The notes below the pieces were generated by a model. It had not been told where the DNA came from and did not search any database. It worked only from the letters and a program-made list of their open reading frames with translations. Shown here one piece after another: positions 48,376-57,985 of a DNA stretch of 64,000 nt. The position numbers and the translations under genes are program-made. How positions within the stretch are numbered: position 1 is the first letter of the stretch; each line of letters starts with the position of its first letter. Source of the stretch: JAGXLC01 sp041686375 (GTDB lineage: Bacteria > Bacteroidota > Bacteroidia > Bacteroidales > UBA12077); NCBI GenBank assembly GCA_041686375.1, contig JAWLEB010000004.1, forward strand, positions 1 through 64,000, given 5' to 3'.

Positions 48376-49596
48376 ATGGAAAAGTGTTCATTTTGTGGAA
48401 GAGATAAGAAAGACACAAATTTATTGATTGCAGGAATTTCAGGACATATTTGCGATCGATGTATCGAACAGGCTCATAACATAGTTCAGGAAGAGGTCAA
48501 GAAAAAAAGTGATTTCAACATAGATGATGTTGAATTACTCAAACCTATTGAAATAAATAAATTTCTTAATCAATATGTTATAGGACAGGAAGAAGCGAAA
48601 AAGACCCTGTCTGTTGCTGTGTACAATCATTACAAAAGGTTAATGTACAATGAAAATGGCAAACAGGACGATATAGAAATTGAAAAATCCAATATTATTT
48701 TAGTTGGCGAAACAGGAACTGGGAAAACTCTACTTGCCCGAACGATAGCAAGAATGCTGCAAGTTCCTTTTACAATTGTTGATGCCACTGTACTTACTGA
48801 AGCCGGCTATGTTGGTGAAGATATAGAGAGCATTCTGTCAAGACTGTTACAAGTTGCTGATTATAATGTAGAAGCGGCGGAACGAGGTATCGTTTTTATT
48901 GATGAAATCGATAAGATAGCACGTAAAGGAGACAACCCATCAATAACAAGAGATGTATCCGGAGAAGGTGTACAACAGGGATTGCTAAAACTTCTGGAAG
49001 GTTCTGCAATAAATGTTCCTCCTCAAGGGGGACGTAAACATCCTGACCAAAAAATGATACAGGTAAATACAAACAATATCCTGTTTATTTGTGGCGGTGC
49101 TTTCGATGGTATTGAAAAAAAAATAGGACAAAGACTCAACACCCAAGTTGTGGGTTATTCTGCAAGCAAACAAAAAGAAAAAATTGATCGTAATAATCTT
49201 CTGCAGTATATTGCCCCACAAGATTTGAAAGCTTACGGTTTAATACCGGAAATTATAGGAAGATTGCCGGTGCTTACTTATCTCAATCAGCTTGATAAAG
49301 AAGCATTAAGAGCAATTCTAACAGAGCCCAAAAACTCTATTGTTAAACAATATGAAAAGCTTTTTGAACTGGATGGTATTCAACTGAAATTTCAGGATGA
49401 AGTACTGGATTATATTGTTGATAAAGCCATAGAGTTTAAGCTGGGAGCACGTGGCCTAAGATCAATTTGCGAAGCAGTCATGAGAGACGTAATGTACGAA
49501 ACGCCCTCAAAAAAGGAAAATGAAATAGAGGTAACGCTCAATTTTGCGAAAGATAAGCTGGGAAAAGTCAATATGCACAGATTAAAAGTGGCATAA
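48376..49596 (+). CDS. clpX: ATP-dependent Clp protease ATP-binding subunit ClpX
   Basis: About 406 residues from the ATG at 48376 (MEKCSFCG); the frame is open from a GTG at 48352. An N-terminal C4 zinc domain (CSFCG...CDRC) precedes the AAA+ core, with Walker A GETGTGKT and Walker B IVFIDEIDKIA, then sensor motifs and GARGLRSICEAV. It unfolds substrates for ClpP. The order after clpP is standard. Confidence 0.97.
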   Translation: MEKCSFCGRDKKDTNLLIAGISGHICDRCIEQAHNIVQEEVKKKSDFNIDDVELLKPIEINKFLNQYVIGQEEAKKTLSVAVYNHYKRLMYNENGKQDDIEIEKSNIILVGETGTGKTLLARTIARMLQVPFTIVDATVLTEAGYVGEDIESILSRLLQVADYNVEAAERGIVFIDEIDKIARKGDNPSITRDVSGEGVQQGLLKLLEGSAINVPPQGGRKHPDQKMIQVNTNNILFICGGAFDGIEKKIGQRLNTQVVGYSASKQKEKIDRNNLLQYIAPQDLKAYGLIPEIIGRLPVLTYLNQLDKEALRAILTEPKNSIVKQYEKLFELDGIQLKFQDEVLDYIVDKAIEFKLGARGLRSICEAVMRDVMYETPSKKENEIEVTLNFAKDKLGKVNMHRLKVA

Positions 49597-49825
49597 AAAG
49601 ATAAAACTATACTAAAACCAAAGGAGATAAGACCGCTTCTGATAAAGTTTTCCAAAAGTACGTCAGCTATGGTATTATAGCAGCAATTATAATGTTTCTT
49701 CTATAATTAGGGTTTTTACATTTAGGCGTGTAGTTTTTTAAAAAAGGTAGTCATCAATGCTAAAAGTTAAGAGGTGTGCCACAATTCTTACTTCATTTAC
49801 ATAACCAATTCCAAAAATTAGCAGG

Positions 49826-50275
49826 TCAAAATTTTTCCACAAAGGATAGCATAACAACTGCTAGCCCTTCTTTGCCATCTTCAAATTCCACAAAAAGGTG
49901 GTAGGCTCCCGTTTTTTGACATTTAAAATCAAATGAATCATGAATTTCTCCCGTTGAAACAACATAATTCGAACCAATTAATTTATTGCTATCGTATACT
50001 TTTACAACAGCTTCACCGGCATAATCCTTTGAACTGCATATTGTGAAACGATAATGTGTGTTTTTTCTAAGTACAATCGAATTTTTTTGCTGAGGAGGAT
50101 CTTCTCCTGCAGGGGCGGAACTTAGCTTAATATTAAAGTCTTTTAAATATTTAACATCATCATCCATCTGTTTGCAAATATCCACTAATTCCTCGCCCGT
50201 TTGTGCTTTGGATTCCGAAATAGTAAAAAAAGAAAATAGTGCCGTCAGTATGATCAAAATATAGAAATTCTTCAT
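49826..50275 (-). CDS. Hypothetical small secreted protein
   Basis: 149 residues with a Sec signal peptide of about 24 (cleavage near SKA-QT). The mature part is mostly beta, with two cysteines (in DICKQMD and TICSS) plus one in DFKCQKTG. The C-terminal half (NSIVLRKNTHYRFTICSS to FVEKF) reads like a small jelly-roll/PPC-like domain; that is only an impression. It starts 1 bp after the lipoprotein gene, as the last gene of the ten-gene Che/Sia/ABC unit. No known function. Confidence 0.75.
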   Translation of the reverse strand: MKNFYILIILTALFSFFTISESKAQTGEELVDICKQMDDDVKYLKDFNIKLSSAPAGEDPPQQKNSIVLRKNTHYRFTICSSKDYAGEAVVKVYDSNKLIGSNYVVSTGEIHDSFDFKCQKTGAYHLFVEFEDGKEGLAVVMLSFVEKF

Positions 50276-50276
50276 A

Positions 50277-51185
50277 TTATGGATTGATTAATGTATTTCT
50301 CACTTGTATGGTTTCATCAATGATGTCTTTCAATAATTCATCAGAGATATCCACTGTACTTTTAGTATTTTGGACAATAACCAGCTTCCCGTCGACAACT
50401 TCGCTTGTTGATTCACCCTGTTCTATATTGATTTTTACTTTTCTAAAGTGTTCATAAAGGTCATGATAGCCTTCTATCAATTTAGCAAAATCCGGATTAT
50501 TCTCAAAATTTTCCAGTAGAATCATCAGGTCGCTTATCATAATCTTTTGTTCTCCAATAGACTCTCTAAGTTCCGGATCCGGTTCGGATTGATATACTTT
50601 ACAACTTAGGTATAATCCTTCCAGCCAAACACCTGCAATCATTAAAGAGCTCAGATGGCTTCTGTTATTTTCCCTGAGATAGTCATCCATCTGGTTGAAA
50701 TTGCGTTGTGAAAGATATATCAGGGAATCAATATTCTCATTGTTGGAGGCTAATCTCTTTAGGGTCTGGAAATTAAAAAATTGTCCCACCCTTATTTTAT
50801 TGGCTAATTTTCTAATTGAAGTAAGATAATCAATTGCAATGGATGTTTTGGAGTACATATTCAGGTAGCCAAGATCAGCTCCAAAAAATCCAAGAGCAAT
50901 AGCTTGTTTCAGATTTGTATCGTATTTATCAATATTGTCTGTAGTCGCAAGATATTCTTTTGAAAAAGGAACATTCAATTTTTTAATTAAGGCAGCAGTT
51001 TCTATGGGAGAAGAAATATTATCTGTAATATTTTTCATCGCTTCATCCGAGACTTCGCGTAAGCCCTTATTCATGACAGAATCCGGAACATCAAAATCGT
51101 CTCCGTACTCATTCTGGTTGGACTTTCTGCATGCCGAAAAGACAAGGGTAATGAACAACAGACTAAGAATAAATTTTCTATTCAT
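50277..51185 (-). CDS. Hypothetical lipoprotein
   Basis: 302 residues with a lipoprotein signal (lipobox FSAC, Cys19). The rest is almost entirely helical, without a catalytic motif that I recognise. An acidic patch sits near residues 25-40. It follows the ABC transporter gene by 59 bp and abuts the small secreted protein, so it may be a periplasmic partner or effector of that transporter. Confidence 0.8.
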   Translation of the reverse strand: MNRKFILSLLFITLVFSACRKSNQNEYGDDFDVPDSVMNKGLREVSDEAMKNITDNISSPIETAALIKKLNVPFSKEYLATTDNIDKYDTNLKQAIALGFFGADLGYLNMYSKTSIAIDYLTSIRKLANKIRVGQFFNFQTLKRLASNNENIDSLIYLSQRNFNQMDDYLRENNRSHLSSLMIAGVWLEGLYLSCKVYQSEPDPELRESIGEQKIMISDLMILLENFENNPDFAKLIEGYHDLYEHFRKVKINIEQGESTSEVVDGKLVIVQNTKSTVDISDELLKDIIDETIQVRNTLINP

Positions 51186-51244
51186 ATTTACTCCGAAGTG
51201 ATTTATACAAAAATAAAATTATAAATCGTAAATTTAAAAAATTA

Positions 51245-54200
51245 TTATTTATTAAGAAATTTTAATTTTCTAATATCTATTTTCTGTGGCAAATTAAGCA
51301 ATCTGTAAAGCACCTGATAGTAAAGCGTTATATATAATATTATTGCCATAAGAATAATTATTCCAAGGTTAAACCCGAAAGTTCCGAAAAAATACCCCAT
51401 AAAGTGTTTTCGGGGCGCATAAAAATGTGAGCGAAAATTAAAATAACCATCAACTGTTGGCTCCTTATATATAGGGTCAACATGTTGAATCAGTCTATTC
51501 TTGTCCCTTATTATTTTATTTTTTTCGTAAACTTTTTTCACATTATCTTCTATGCTTTCATTGGAATAATCCTCCTTCAGTTTACGATATTTTTTCCTAT
51601 TTTGCTTAAGCATATAACTTTTCATGTTGTTCAACTGGGTATTTGCCTTATTGAACTGATCAGAATAAAAACTGTCGATAATACCAAGATAGTTTTGGGC
51701 TTCATTCATAACAGCCTCATTGATATCTTTAATATTAATTTGTTCCAAGTATTCAAAATTGTGTCCTGTATTGTCTGCTTCAATTCTAATCTCATTTCGC
51801 ACCAATGCAAGGTCTTGTTTTAGTTGTTCTCCTATCTCCGGGTCATCAGCTTGATTAATATTTGTTTTGATATCTTTCAGTATTTTCTCTAATTCAGGAA
51901 TAAAATATACTTGTTTATAATTGGCCTCACTTTCCTTCTTTTCAAGGTTATAGAAGCGTTTCCTGTATTCATTATTTTTAAATTGATTAACCATCAAAGC
52001 TTCATAAGACCATTTTGTAGGCATTATTTCTGCTATTAATGGTACCTTTTCCACACTGCTTATTGAACGGTTTAGTTTGTCAAAAGGAAACATAGCACCG
52101 CTCAAAATCATCATTGGAATCATAAGAAGCGGAATAATGATGTATATTGTAACAGCCGAGTTAAATGAGGCAGAAATGTTTAAGCCTAACAAATTAGCAC
52201 ATACTGCAGTAATAAATAAAGCAAGCCAGTATGGGAACATCATCCCCTTTATTTCCAAAATGTTGTTGGCAACCATAATAAACAGAAATGACTGTATGCC
52301 TGAAATTCCAATTAAAATTAATATTTTGGAAACAAGATAGCTTGATTTACTTAAATTGAGAAACTGCTCACGTTTTAAAATTTTCCGGTCTCTGAATATT
52401 TCTTCGGCACTTACAGTAAGGCCTAAAAACAAGGCAACAATCAATGCCATGAATATAAATATAGGAATGTTTTCATTGACCCTGAAAATATATTCATTTG
52501 AGGTGGGATCTGGTATATATCTAATGATATATGATAGAATAAATCCCAGAACCGGAGCCTCAAGCATTGTAAGAGCAACGTATTGTTTATTGCTGATTTT
52601 TGAAAGGAAGTCTCGTATTGTGTATATTTTTAGCTGGCTAAACCAGTTGGGTATTTTTGTTGTGGACGGTGGAGATTCGTTTACCTCTTTGACATTTTTC
52701 ATTTCCTCCAGCGGAACATTTTCATGCAGTTTTTCTTCCCATTTTTTGGGTGGTACCTTCCTCTGCTCAGTGTATTGTCCATATTCGTCAACCACTTTGG
52801 CTTCCATAATGTTGAAAATAAGCTCCGGGTTTACGTTACCACATGTCGGGCATTCACCCACTTCGCTGTTTATTTGAGCATCCAGCTTTTTAAAGTACAT
52901 TACTCCTTCTACCGGGTTACCGTAATATACCATATATCCACCTTCGTCAAGGATAATCATGTTGTCAAACATTTTGTATATTTCTGAGGAAGGCTGGTGG
53001 ATAACAACAAAGATTAGCTTTCCTTTCAGGGTAAGTTCTCTCAGGAGGTCCATTACATTTTCAGAGTCTCGTGAAGAAAGCCCGGAAGTTGGTTCATCTA
53101 CGAAGAGGATTGCTGGTTCTCGTATTAGCTCTAGTGCTATATTCAGGCGTTTTCTTTGTCCTCCGCTTATAAGTTTATTCAGGGGACTACCTACTTTCAG
53201 GTCTTTTATCTCTCCAAGGCCAAGGTTGTTCAACGTTTTGTTAACGAGAGCTGTTATTTCATCCTCTGATTTATCTTTGAAGCATAATTTAGCGTTGTAA
53301 TAAAGATTTTGAAATACTGTTAGCTCTTCAATCAACAAATCATCCTGAGGAATATATCCTATGACTCCTTTAATTTTTTCGTTTTCTTCATGAATGTTTA
53401 TGCCGTTGATTTTTACCTTCCCGTCGGTTGGTTTGCTGTTTCCTACCAGCACATTCATAAGGGTGGTTTTTCCTGCGCCACTTGCACCCATGATACCCAC
53501 AAGCTTACCCTGAGATTCTGCAAAATTGATGTTTCGAAGTCCTATAGTTCCGTTTAGAAATTGGTAGCCTATATCTTCAGCAACAAAAGATAATTTCAGG
53601 GAAGTACTATCAGCAAGGTAGTGGGCAACAACATCGCTGTAGTAAACGGGTTTGCCTTTGGGTAATTTTATTGAGCCGCCTTGGGCAAAAAGATATATCC
53701 GTTTGTTGTTAAGCGGCAATCCGTTAAGATAAATTTCTTCATCACCTGTATACCTGAGGAAATAAAGGTCAACACTTTTTACATGGAGTACGAAAATATT
53801 CCCGTCAAGCGCTTCAGATTTAATATGTTTACATTTCTCATATTGCTCCTCTTTATCATTGATTATTAGAATATTGGAGTCATCAATTTCAGAAATTTCA
53901 TTATTTATAACAAACTTTTCGATGCTGGAATATTCTTCGAGACTTATTTTAAACACTTCGGCGACTGTGTTAATAATCGCCATTCTTTGTTCCGTGAATT
54001 TACGATCGGCATTTACCAGTTCAAACAGCCTCACCAGCACAATAACCTTTTGTTTCTGTGTTAATGTCTTATTAATTTTTTTACACAGGCCGAGAATTCT
54101 TACAGAATCTTTAACTGATGTAAGTTTTCTTTTTTGGGATTTATCTTCGAGGTTATTGGGGCCGGTATAACCTGCCTTTTTATCAAACAAGGCAATGTAT

Positions 54201-54337
54201 TCCTGAATAGCCTCATCATTCAACTGTTGTGTAAGAAAGTTCAGAACATATTCCCTTTCATTCGATTCTACACCATCATCTTGTTTTGCGATAATCGCAA
54301 AAAGTTGCATTAAGGCTTTTAAAATCTCTTCACTCAT
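51245..54337 (-). CDS. ABCG-type ABC transporter with N-terminal TerB-like domain
   Basis: 1030 residues. Residues 1-140 look like a TerB/DjlA-type helical domain (ADRKFTEQR near 110, acidic DDG near 20). A beta-rich, FHA-like part (175-260) follows. The ATPase domain has Walker A GASGAGKT at 284-291, signature ISGGQRKR at 390-397, Walker B ILFVDEPTSGL, and an H-loop HQPSS. A CPTCGNV segment comes next. The ABC2 membrane domain (about 600-800) and a final helix (about 985-1015) flank a long coiled cytoplasmic or periplasmic insert. Half-transporter order NBD-TMD is as in ABCG. It sits 30 bp after the SiaC-like gene. Substrate unknown. Confidence 0.88.
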   Translation of the reverse strand: MSEEILKALMQLFAIIAKQDDGVESNEREYVLNFLTQQLNDEAIQEYIALFDKKAGYTGPNNLEDKSQKRKLTSVKDSVRILGLCKKINKTLTQKQKVIVLVRLFELVNADRKFTEQRMAIINTVAEVFKISLEEYSSIEKFVINNEISEIDDSNILIINDKEEQYEKCKHIKSEALDGNIFVLHVKSVDLYFLRYTGDEEIYLNGLPLNNKRIYLFAQGGSIKLPKGKPVYYSDVVAHYLADSTSLKLSFVAEDIGYQFLNGTIGLRNINFAESQGKLVGIMGASGAGKTTLMNVLVGNSKPTDGKVKINGINIHEENEKIKGVIGYIPQDDLLIEELTVFQNLYYNAKLCFKDKSEDEITALVNKTLNNLGLGEIKDLKVGSPLNKLISGGQRKRLNIALELIREPAILFVDEPTSGLSSRDSENVMDLLRELTLKGKLIFVVIHQPSSEIYKMFDNMIILDEGGYMVYYGNPVEGVMYFKKLDAQINSEVGECPTCGNVNPELIFNIMEAKVVDEYGQYTEQRKVPPKKWEEKLHENVPLEEMKNVKEVNESPPSTTKIPNWFSQLKIYTIRDFLSKISNKQYVALTMLEAPVLGFILSYIIRYIPDPTSNEYIFRVNENIPIFIFMALIVALFLGLTVSAEEIFRDRKILKREQFLNLSKSSYLVSKILILIGISGIQSFLFIMVANNILEIKGMMFPYWLALFITAVCANLLGLNISASFNSAVTIYIIIPLLMIPMMILSGAMFPFDKLNRSISSVEKVPLIAEIMPTKWSYEALMVNQFKNNEYRKRFYNLEKKESEANYKQVYFIPELEKILKDIKTNINQADDPEIGEQLKQDLALVRNEIRIEADNTGHNFEYLEQINIKDINEAVMNEAQNYLGIIDSFYSDQFNKANTQLNNMKSYMLKQNRKKYRKLKEDYSNESIEDNVKKVYEKNKIIRDKNRLIQHVDPIYKEPTVDGYFNFRSHFYAPRKHFMGYFFGTFGFNLGIIILMAIILYITLYYQVLYRLLNLPQKIDIRKLKFLNK

Positions 54338-54367
54338 AGGCTAACCGGACAACATCAATTTACACCA

Positions 54368-54748
54368 CTATAAAACGTAACTAACTTGTTCAAACGGAAT
54401 ATCTACTATGTCTGCATACTCTTCTCCGGCTTCTTCCATGTCTTCATCATCTTCCGGAAAATACCATTTGATAAGAACGTCGTTTCCATCTTCATATAAT
54501 TCCTCCAACTTCATAAGTATATCCAGAAGGAGCTTAGAAGAAGCTGTATTGAAATATACAAGTTTGAATGAGAAAACAGTTTTTGAATTTGGGTTTTCTG
54601 CATATTCATCGAGCCAGTTAAGGATAGGTTCATAGAATGTTGTTACATCCTCCGGTAATGACCTTCCGGAAATTTCAAATATTTCATTGTCTTTGTCTAA
54701 AATAACGCTGGGAGTATCGTCTGTTCCTTTTATTTTTATTACTTCCAT
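54368..54748 (-). CDS. SiaC-family regulatory phosphoprotein (DUF1987)
   Basis: 126 residues, an STAS-like small protein with an N-terminal TPSVILDKDNEIFEISGRSLPED motif and a C-terminal acidic stretch. Thr68 lies in YFNTASSK; the reported phosphorylation site of Pseudomonas SiaC is also Thr68 (from memory), so the switch residue seems kept. In Pseudomonas, SiaB phosphorylates it, SiaA dephosphorylates it, and it activates the diguanylate cyclase SiaD. Here no SiaD is present, and an ABC transporter follows instead. Confidence 0.88.
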   Translation of the reverse strand: MEVIKIKGTDDTPSVILDKDNEIFEISGRSLPEDVTTFYEPILNWLDEYAENPNSKTVFSFKLVYFNTASSKLLLDILMKLEELYEDGNDVLIKWYFPEDDEDMEEAGEEYADIVDIPFEQVSYVL

Positions 54749-54762
54749 AATTCAAATTTTTA

Positions 54763-55338
54763 TTAAATGTTTCTAGAAATAGATGAAGAAAGAAGAAAAA
54801 ATGAGCTTGTTTCATCAATTGGCAAAAAATGGTATTCCAGTTTGTTGCCTGTTTTTCTTGCGATATCAATAAAGCCTAAGCCTGCACCACCTTTGGCAGA
54901 CAGCCTGCCCTCTCTCATTTGTTTTTTGTACAAATCTTTTAAGCCGTCTTTGTCAAGGCTGTTTATTTCCTCAAGCATTTCGGTTAATTCTTCGATCTTT
55001 CGATTCTCTATTACATTACCCGTGGTTACATGATAGTCCAGTTTCCCTTTACTAACCATAAAAATTCCCCTGCCAGCAAAGAGATAATCGTCAGAACCAA
55101 ATGTATCGGCATGTTTACTGATGTTTTGTAAACATTCGACCATGACATGGAAGACCTTCTTCTGAACAGTATTGGATTCTTCTTCTTTGGCCATATTAGA
55201 CTCTGTTAGAGAAGTAAACGCTTTTGTAATTTGGTGAGTTATTTCTCCTTCATAAACCAGAGTTATTTCATGAGCCTTCATTGATCGGTAGAAGTCATAT
55301 ACGAATTCAAGAAAGCCTTTCACATTGTGTTTATCCAT
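54763..55338 (-). CDS. SiaB-family protein kinase (GHKL/DUF6272)
   Basis: 191 residues with a GHKL-type ATP-binding fold. The N box is HVMVECLQNISKHAD, and the glycine box is GGAGLGFIDIARK near 150. It lacks a phospho-acceptor histidine domain, as expected of an anti-sigma-like Ser/Thr kinase. It lies between the SiaA-like phosphatase (36 bp) and the SiaC-like target (14 bp), the usual order. Confidence 0.88.
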   Translation of the reverse strand: MDKHNVKGFLEFVYDFYRSMKAHEITLVYEGEITHQITKAFTSLTESNMAKEEESNTVQKKVFHVMVECLQNISKHADTFGSDDYLFAGRGIFMVSKGKLDYHVTTGNVIENRKIEELTEMLEEINSLDKDGLKDLYKKQMREGRLSAKGGAGLGFIDIARKTGNKLEYHFLPIDETSSFFLLSSSISRNI

Positions 55339-55374
55339 AACATAAGTGTAGTTTAGTTAAACAAAGTAAATATA

Positions 55375-57975
55375 TTAAAATTCTATGCCAATTAGCAATA
55401 CGTCGTCTATTTGTTTATTGTTTTTTTTCCATTTTTTGTATTCGGATGAAAACAGAGCCGAAAATTGTTGCATAGAAAAACTTTTATTTTCTACGATATT
55501 TTCACGAATTCGTTTGGGTGTATACTTTCTTTTATGGGGTCCGCCTATCTGGTCTGGCAATCCATCCGTAAAAAAGAAAATTTTGTCTCCTTTCTTATAT
55601 TTTATAACATGATTAACAAAGTCTTTTTCTGGTTTTTTCCGGTGGGGTATTCCTCCTATTGCTTTTCTGTTTCCTTTGTATTGTTCAAGGTTGCCATCAC
55701 TTAAATAATATAAAGGCCTGTGTGCCCCAGCATAATGTAATTCCTTTTTCTTTTTATCGATCCGGCAGAGAGCAATATCCATACCATCTCTTGCTTCTGC
55801 ATCAAAACGTTCTTGTTTGAGCGTAGCACGTACCCCGAAATGCAACTTGTCAAGTACCTCGGCGGGGGTATAATTTTTATTATGATCGACAATATTGTTA
55901 AGCTGAAAGTAGCCAATGAATGAAAGTAGCGCTCCGGGTACTCCATGTCCTGTACAGTCTACAGCAGCTATGAAAATGATGTCTTCTTTTTTGAGAAACC
56001 ATGGGAAATCTCCGCTTACGACATCCCTGGGCTCATAGAAAATGAAAGATTTTGGCAAATATTCCTGTACAATATTATTATTAGGCAGAATAGAAGATTG
56101 AATCCTTTGGGCATAATTGATACTTTCAGTGATTTTTTTGTTTTTATCCTGAATTTCCATTTCAATTCTTTTCGCCTCTGTGATATCATGGCCAACAAAA
56201 AGAATGGTTTCCAGCTCATTTTCATTGAATTCCGGGATTCCTTTGAAATCCATTATTCGTTCACCCAGTTTTGCCGTGGGAATATTTAATTCTTGGTTTA
56301 TTTGTTCGCTGTTCTTTTTTATGACTTCAATTGATTCATTGAAAAAGTTGACTAACGTTTCTTCCAATTCAAGATCTCGAATTCTTCGGTTTAATAGTTC
56401 TTTGGGTTCCAATCCTAAATATGGATGAGATACAGGATTGGCATAGAAAAACTGGCCCCGGGTATTTAAACGAATGATGAGGTCGGGGCTATTTTCAGAA
56501 AGGGACTGCATTTTACTTTTCATTCTTTCTTCTTTCTCAGCTCTCTTCCTTTCTGTTATGTCCCGTGAATTTAAAATGATTCCATTAATAGCAGGATCTC
56601 CAAGCATGTTTCTACCCGTTGTTTCTAGATATATTTTTTTACCGTCTTTCTTAATATATGTGTATTGAAGCGTTTGAGACTTATTAGGATTTTTCAGCAG
56701 TTCCTTAAACATGTCTCTCAGGGCAGTTTCACCTTTTGCAGTTAATCTGTCCATATCTTTTCCGCTCATCATCTCTTCCTGGGTATAACCAAGAATGTTT
56801 TTCACATTTGGACTCTGATATTTTAGATTGAGATCTTTATCATATATAGAGATAACCTCTGATGCGTTTTCCAGCAGTGCTTGTAGCCGCTTTTGGGCAT
56901 TTTCAACTTCTTTAATTTGGGTTTCAAGTTTTTTATTTGACTTTTCAAGCTCTTCCTGGGTTGCCCGCATTTCTTCAGCATTTTGCCTTAGCTCTTCCTC
57001 GTTTTCCTTCAGTTCTTCTGTCATCTGTTGCGATTCCTTTAGCAACTGTTCGGTCTTTTGGTTCATGCGCAGATTATAGATAGTCCGGGCAATGATTTCA
57101 GCCAATTCACGCACGAATTGTATGGTAAGCTGAGGGAATTCTTCTTTAACGTCAGCAAATTCTATTACGCCCTGAAGTTTTTCTTCAGCAATGAGAGGAA
57201 CTATCAAAAGGCTCCGGGGTTTTTTATCGCCTAATATGCCGGAAGTTATGGTTGCATAATTCTCCGGAATTTCAGTTCTGTAAATATAATCCCTCTCATA
57301 GGCACACTCTCCGATAAGACCCTGACCAATTTTGAATTCCTGGTTTATATATCTTCTGCGATTATAAGCATAGGTGGCGTAATTCACCAATTTATTCTCT
57401 TCTTCTTCGTACAAATATAAAGCTCCCTGGATGGTATCAATATATTCAATAAGCCTGACAATGACATCGTAGGCTAAAATGTCCAGGGAATTATGTTTTC
57501 TCAGAATATCAGCTATAAGATCCTTCCCTTCAGCAATCCAGTTTCGTTCCTTTTCCTTCCTGTTGTTTTCAACAATATTATTGCGCATCTTGATTAACGA
57601 CTTGCCTAAAACATCATTTTCATCTTTTATCTCAAGGTCTGCATCATAAAATCCTTCCCCTATTTTTTTTGCAAATGATGCGTTGCGGTCAATATCCAGG
57701 TCTCTTTGGTTTATTATATCTTCAAATATTTCCCTTTCTGCTTGCCTTTTGCGGTAATATATGTAAATAATTATCCCTACAAGAATAGGTATTGCGTCTA
57801 TGTACCAGTGTGCCGGATTATTCAAATGTATCTGGGCAATTGATGAAAAAGAAATTGGAATATTGGATATAAAAATATCAATAATCCACGCCGATAAGGG
57901 AGCAATAAGAGAAAGAGCTACTCCCAGAATGATGTCGTTTTTCGTTATGACTATGGCATTTTTTTCTTTGCTCAT
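55375..57975 (-). CDS. Membrane GAF-PAS-PAS-PP2C phosphatase (SiaA/RsbU-like)
   Basis: 866 residues. Two helices at about 15-35 and 58-75 precede a HAMP-like stretch. A GAF domain (about 155-295), a coiled coil (about 300-365), two PAS domains (about 366-480 and 485-600) and a C-terminal SpoIIE-type PP2C domain (about 615-866) follow. The phosphatase has GDFPWF, DCTGHGVPGALLSFIG and FFTDGLPDQ, which hold the metal-binding aspartates. It should dephosphorylate the SiaC-like protein. Pseudomonas SiaA has a different periplasmic sensor; here sensing is cytoplasmic. Confidence 0.92.
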   Translation of the reverse strand: MSKEKNAIVITKNDIILGVALSLIAPLSAWIIDIFISNIPISFSSIAQIHLNNPAHWYIDAIPILVGIIIYIYYRKRQAEREIFEDIINQRDLDIDRNASFAKKIGEGFYDADLEIKDENDVLGKSLIKMRNNIVENNRKEKERNWIAEGKDLIADILRKHNSLDILAYDVIVRLIEYIDTIQGALYLYEEEENKLVNYATYAYNRRRYINQEFKIGQGLIGECAYERDYIYRTEIPENYATITSGILGDKKPRSLLIVPLIAEEKLQGVIEFADVKEEFPQLTIQFVRELAEIIARTIYNLRMNQKTEQLLKESQQMTEELKENEEELRQNAEEMRATQEELEKSNKKLETQIKEVENAQKRLQALLENASEVISIYDKDLNLKYQSPNVKNILGYTQEEMMSGKDMDRLTAKGETALRDMFKELLKNPNKSQTLQYTYIKKDGKKIYLETTGRNMLGDPAINGIILNSRDITERKRAEKEERMKSKMQSLSENSPDLIIRLNTRGQFFYANPVSHPYLGLEPKELLNRRIRDLELEETLVNFFNESIEVIKKNSEQINQELNIPTAKLGERIMDFKGIPEFNENELETILFVGHDITEAKRIEMEIQDKNKKITESINYAQRIQSSILPNNNIVQEYLPKSFIFYEPRDVVSGDFPWFLKKEDIIFIAAVDCTGHGVPGALLSFIGYFQLNNIVDHNKNYTPAEVLDKLHFGVRATLKQERFDAEARDGMDIALCRIDKKKKELHYAGAHRPLYYLSDGNLEQYKGNRKAIGGIPHRKKPEKDFVNHVIKYKKGDKIFFFTDGLPDQIGGPHKRKYTPKRIRENIVENKSFSMQQFSALFSSEYKKWKKNNKQIDDVLLIGIEF

Positions 57976-57985
57976 ATATAGATAT

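Noticed and set aside
49610..49700. Possible membrane-peptide remnant (frame containing DKVFQKYVSYGIIAAIIM) after clpX
   Set aside because: No start codon in a good position and an early stop; no family recognised.
52356..52877. Plus-strand ORF of 173 codons
   Set aside because: Antisense to the ABC transporter, low-complexity Ser/Phe-rich translation.
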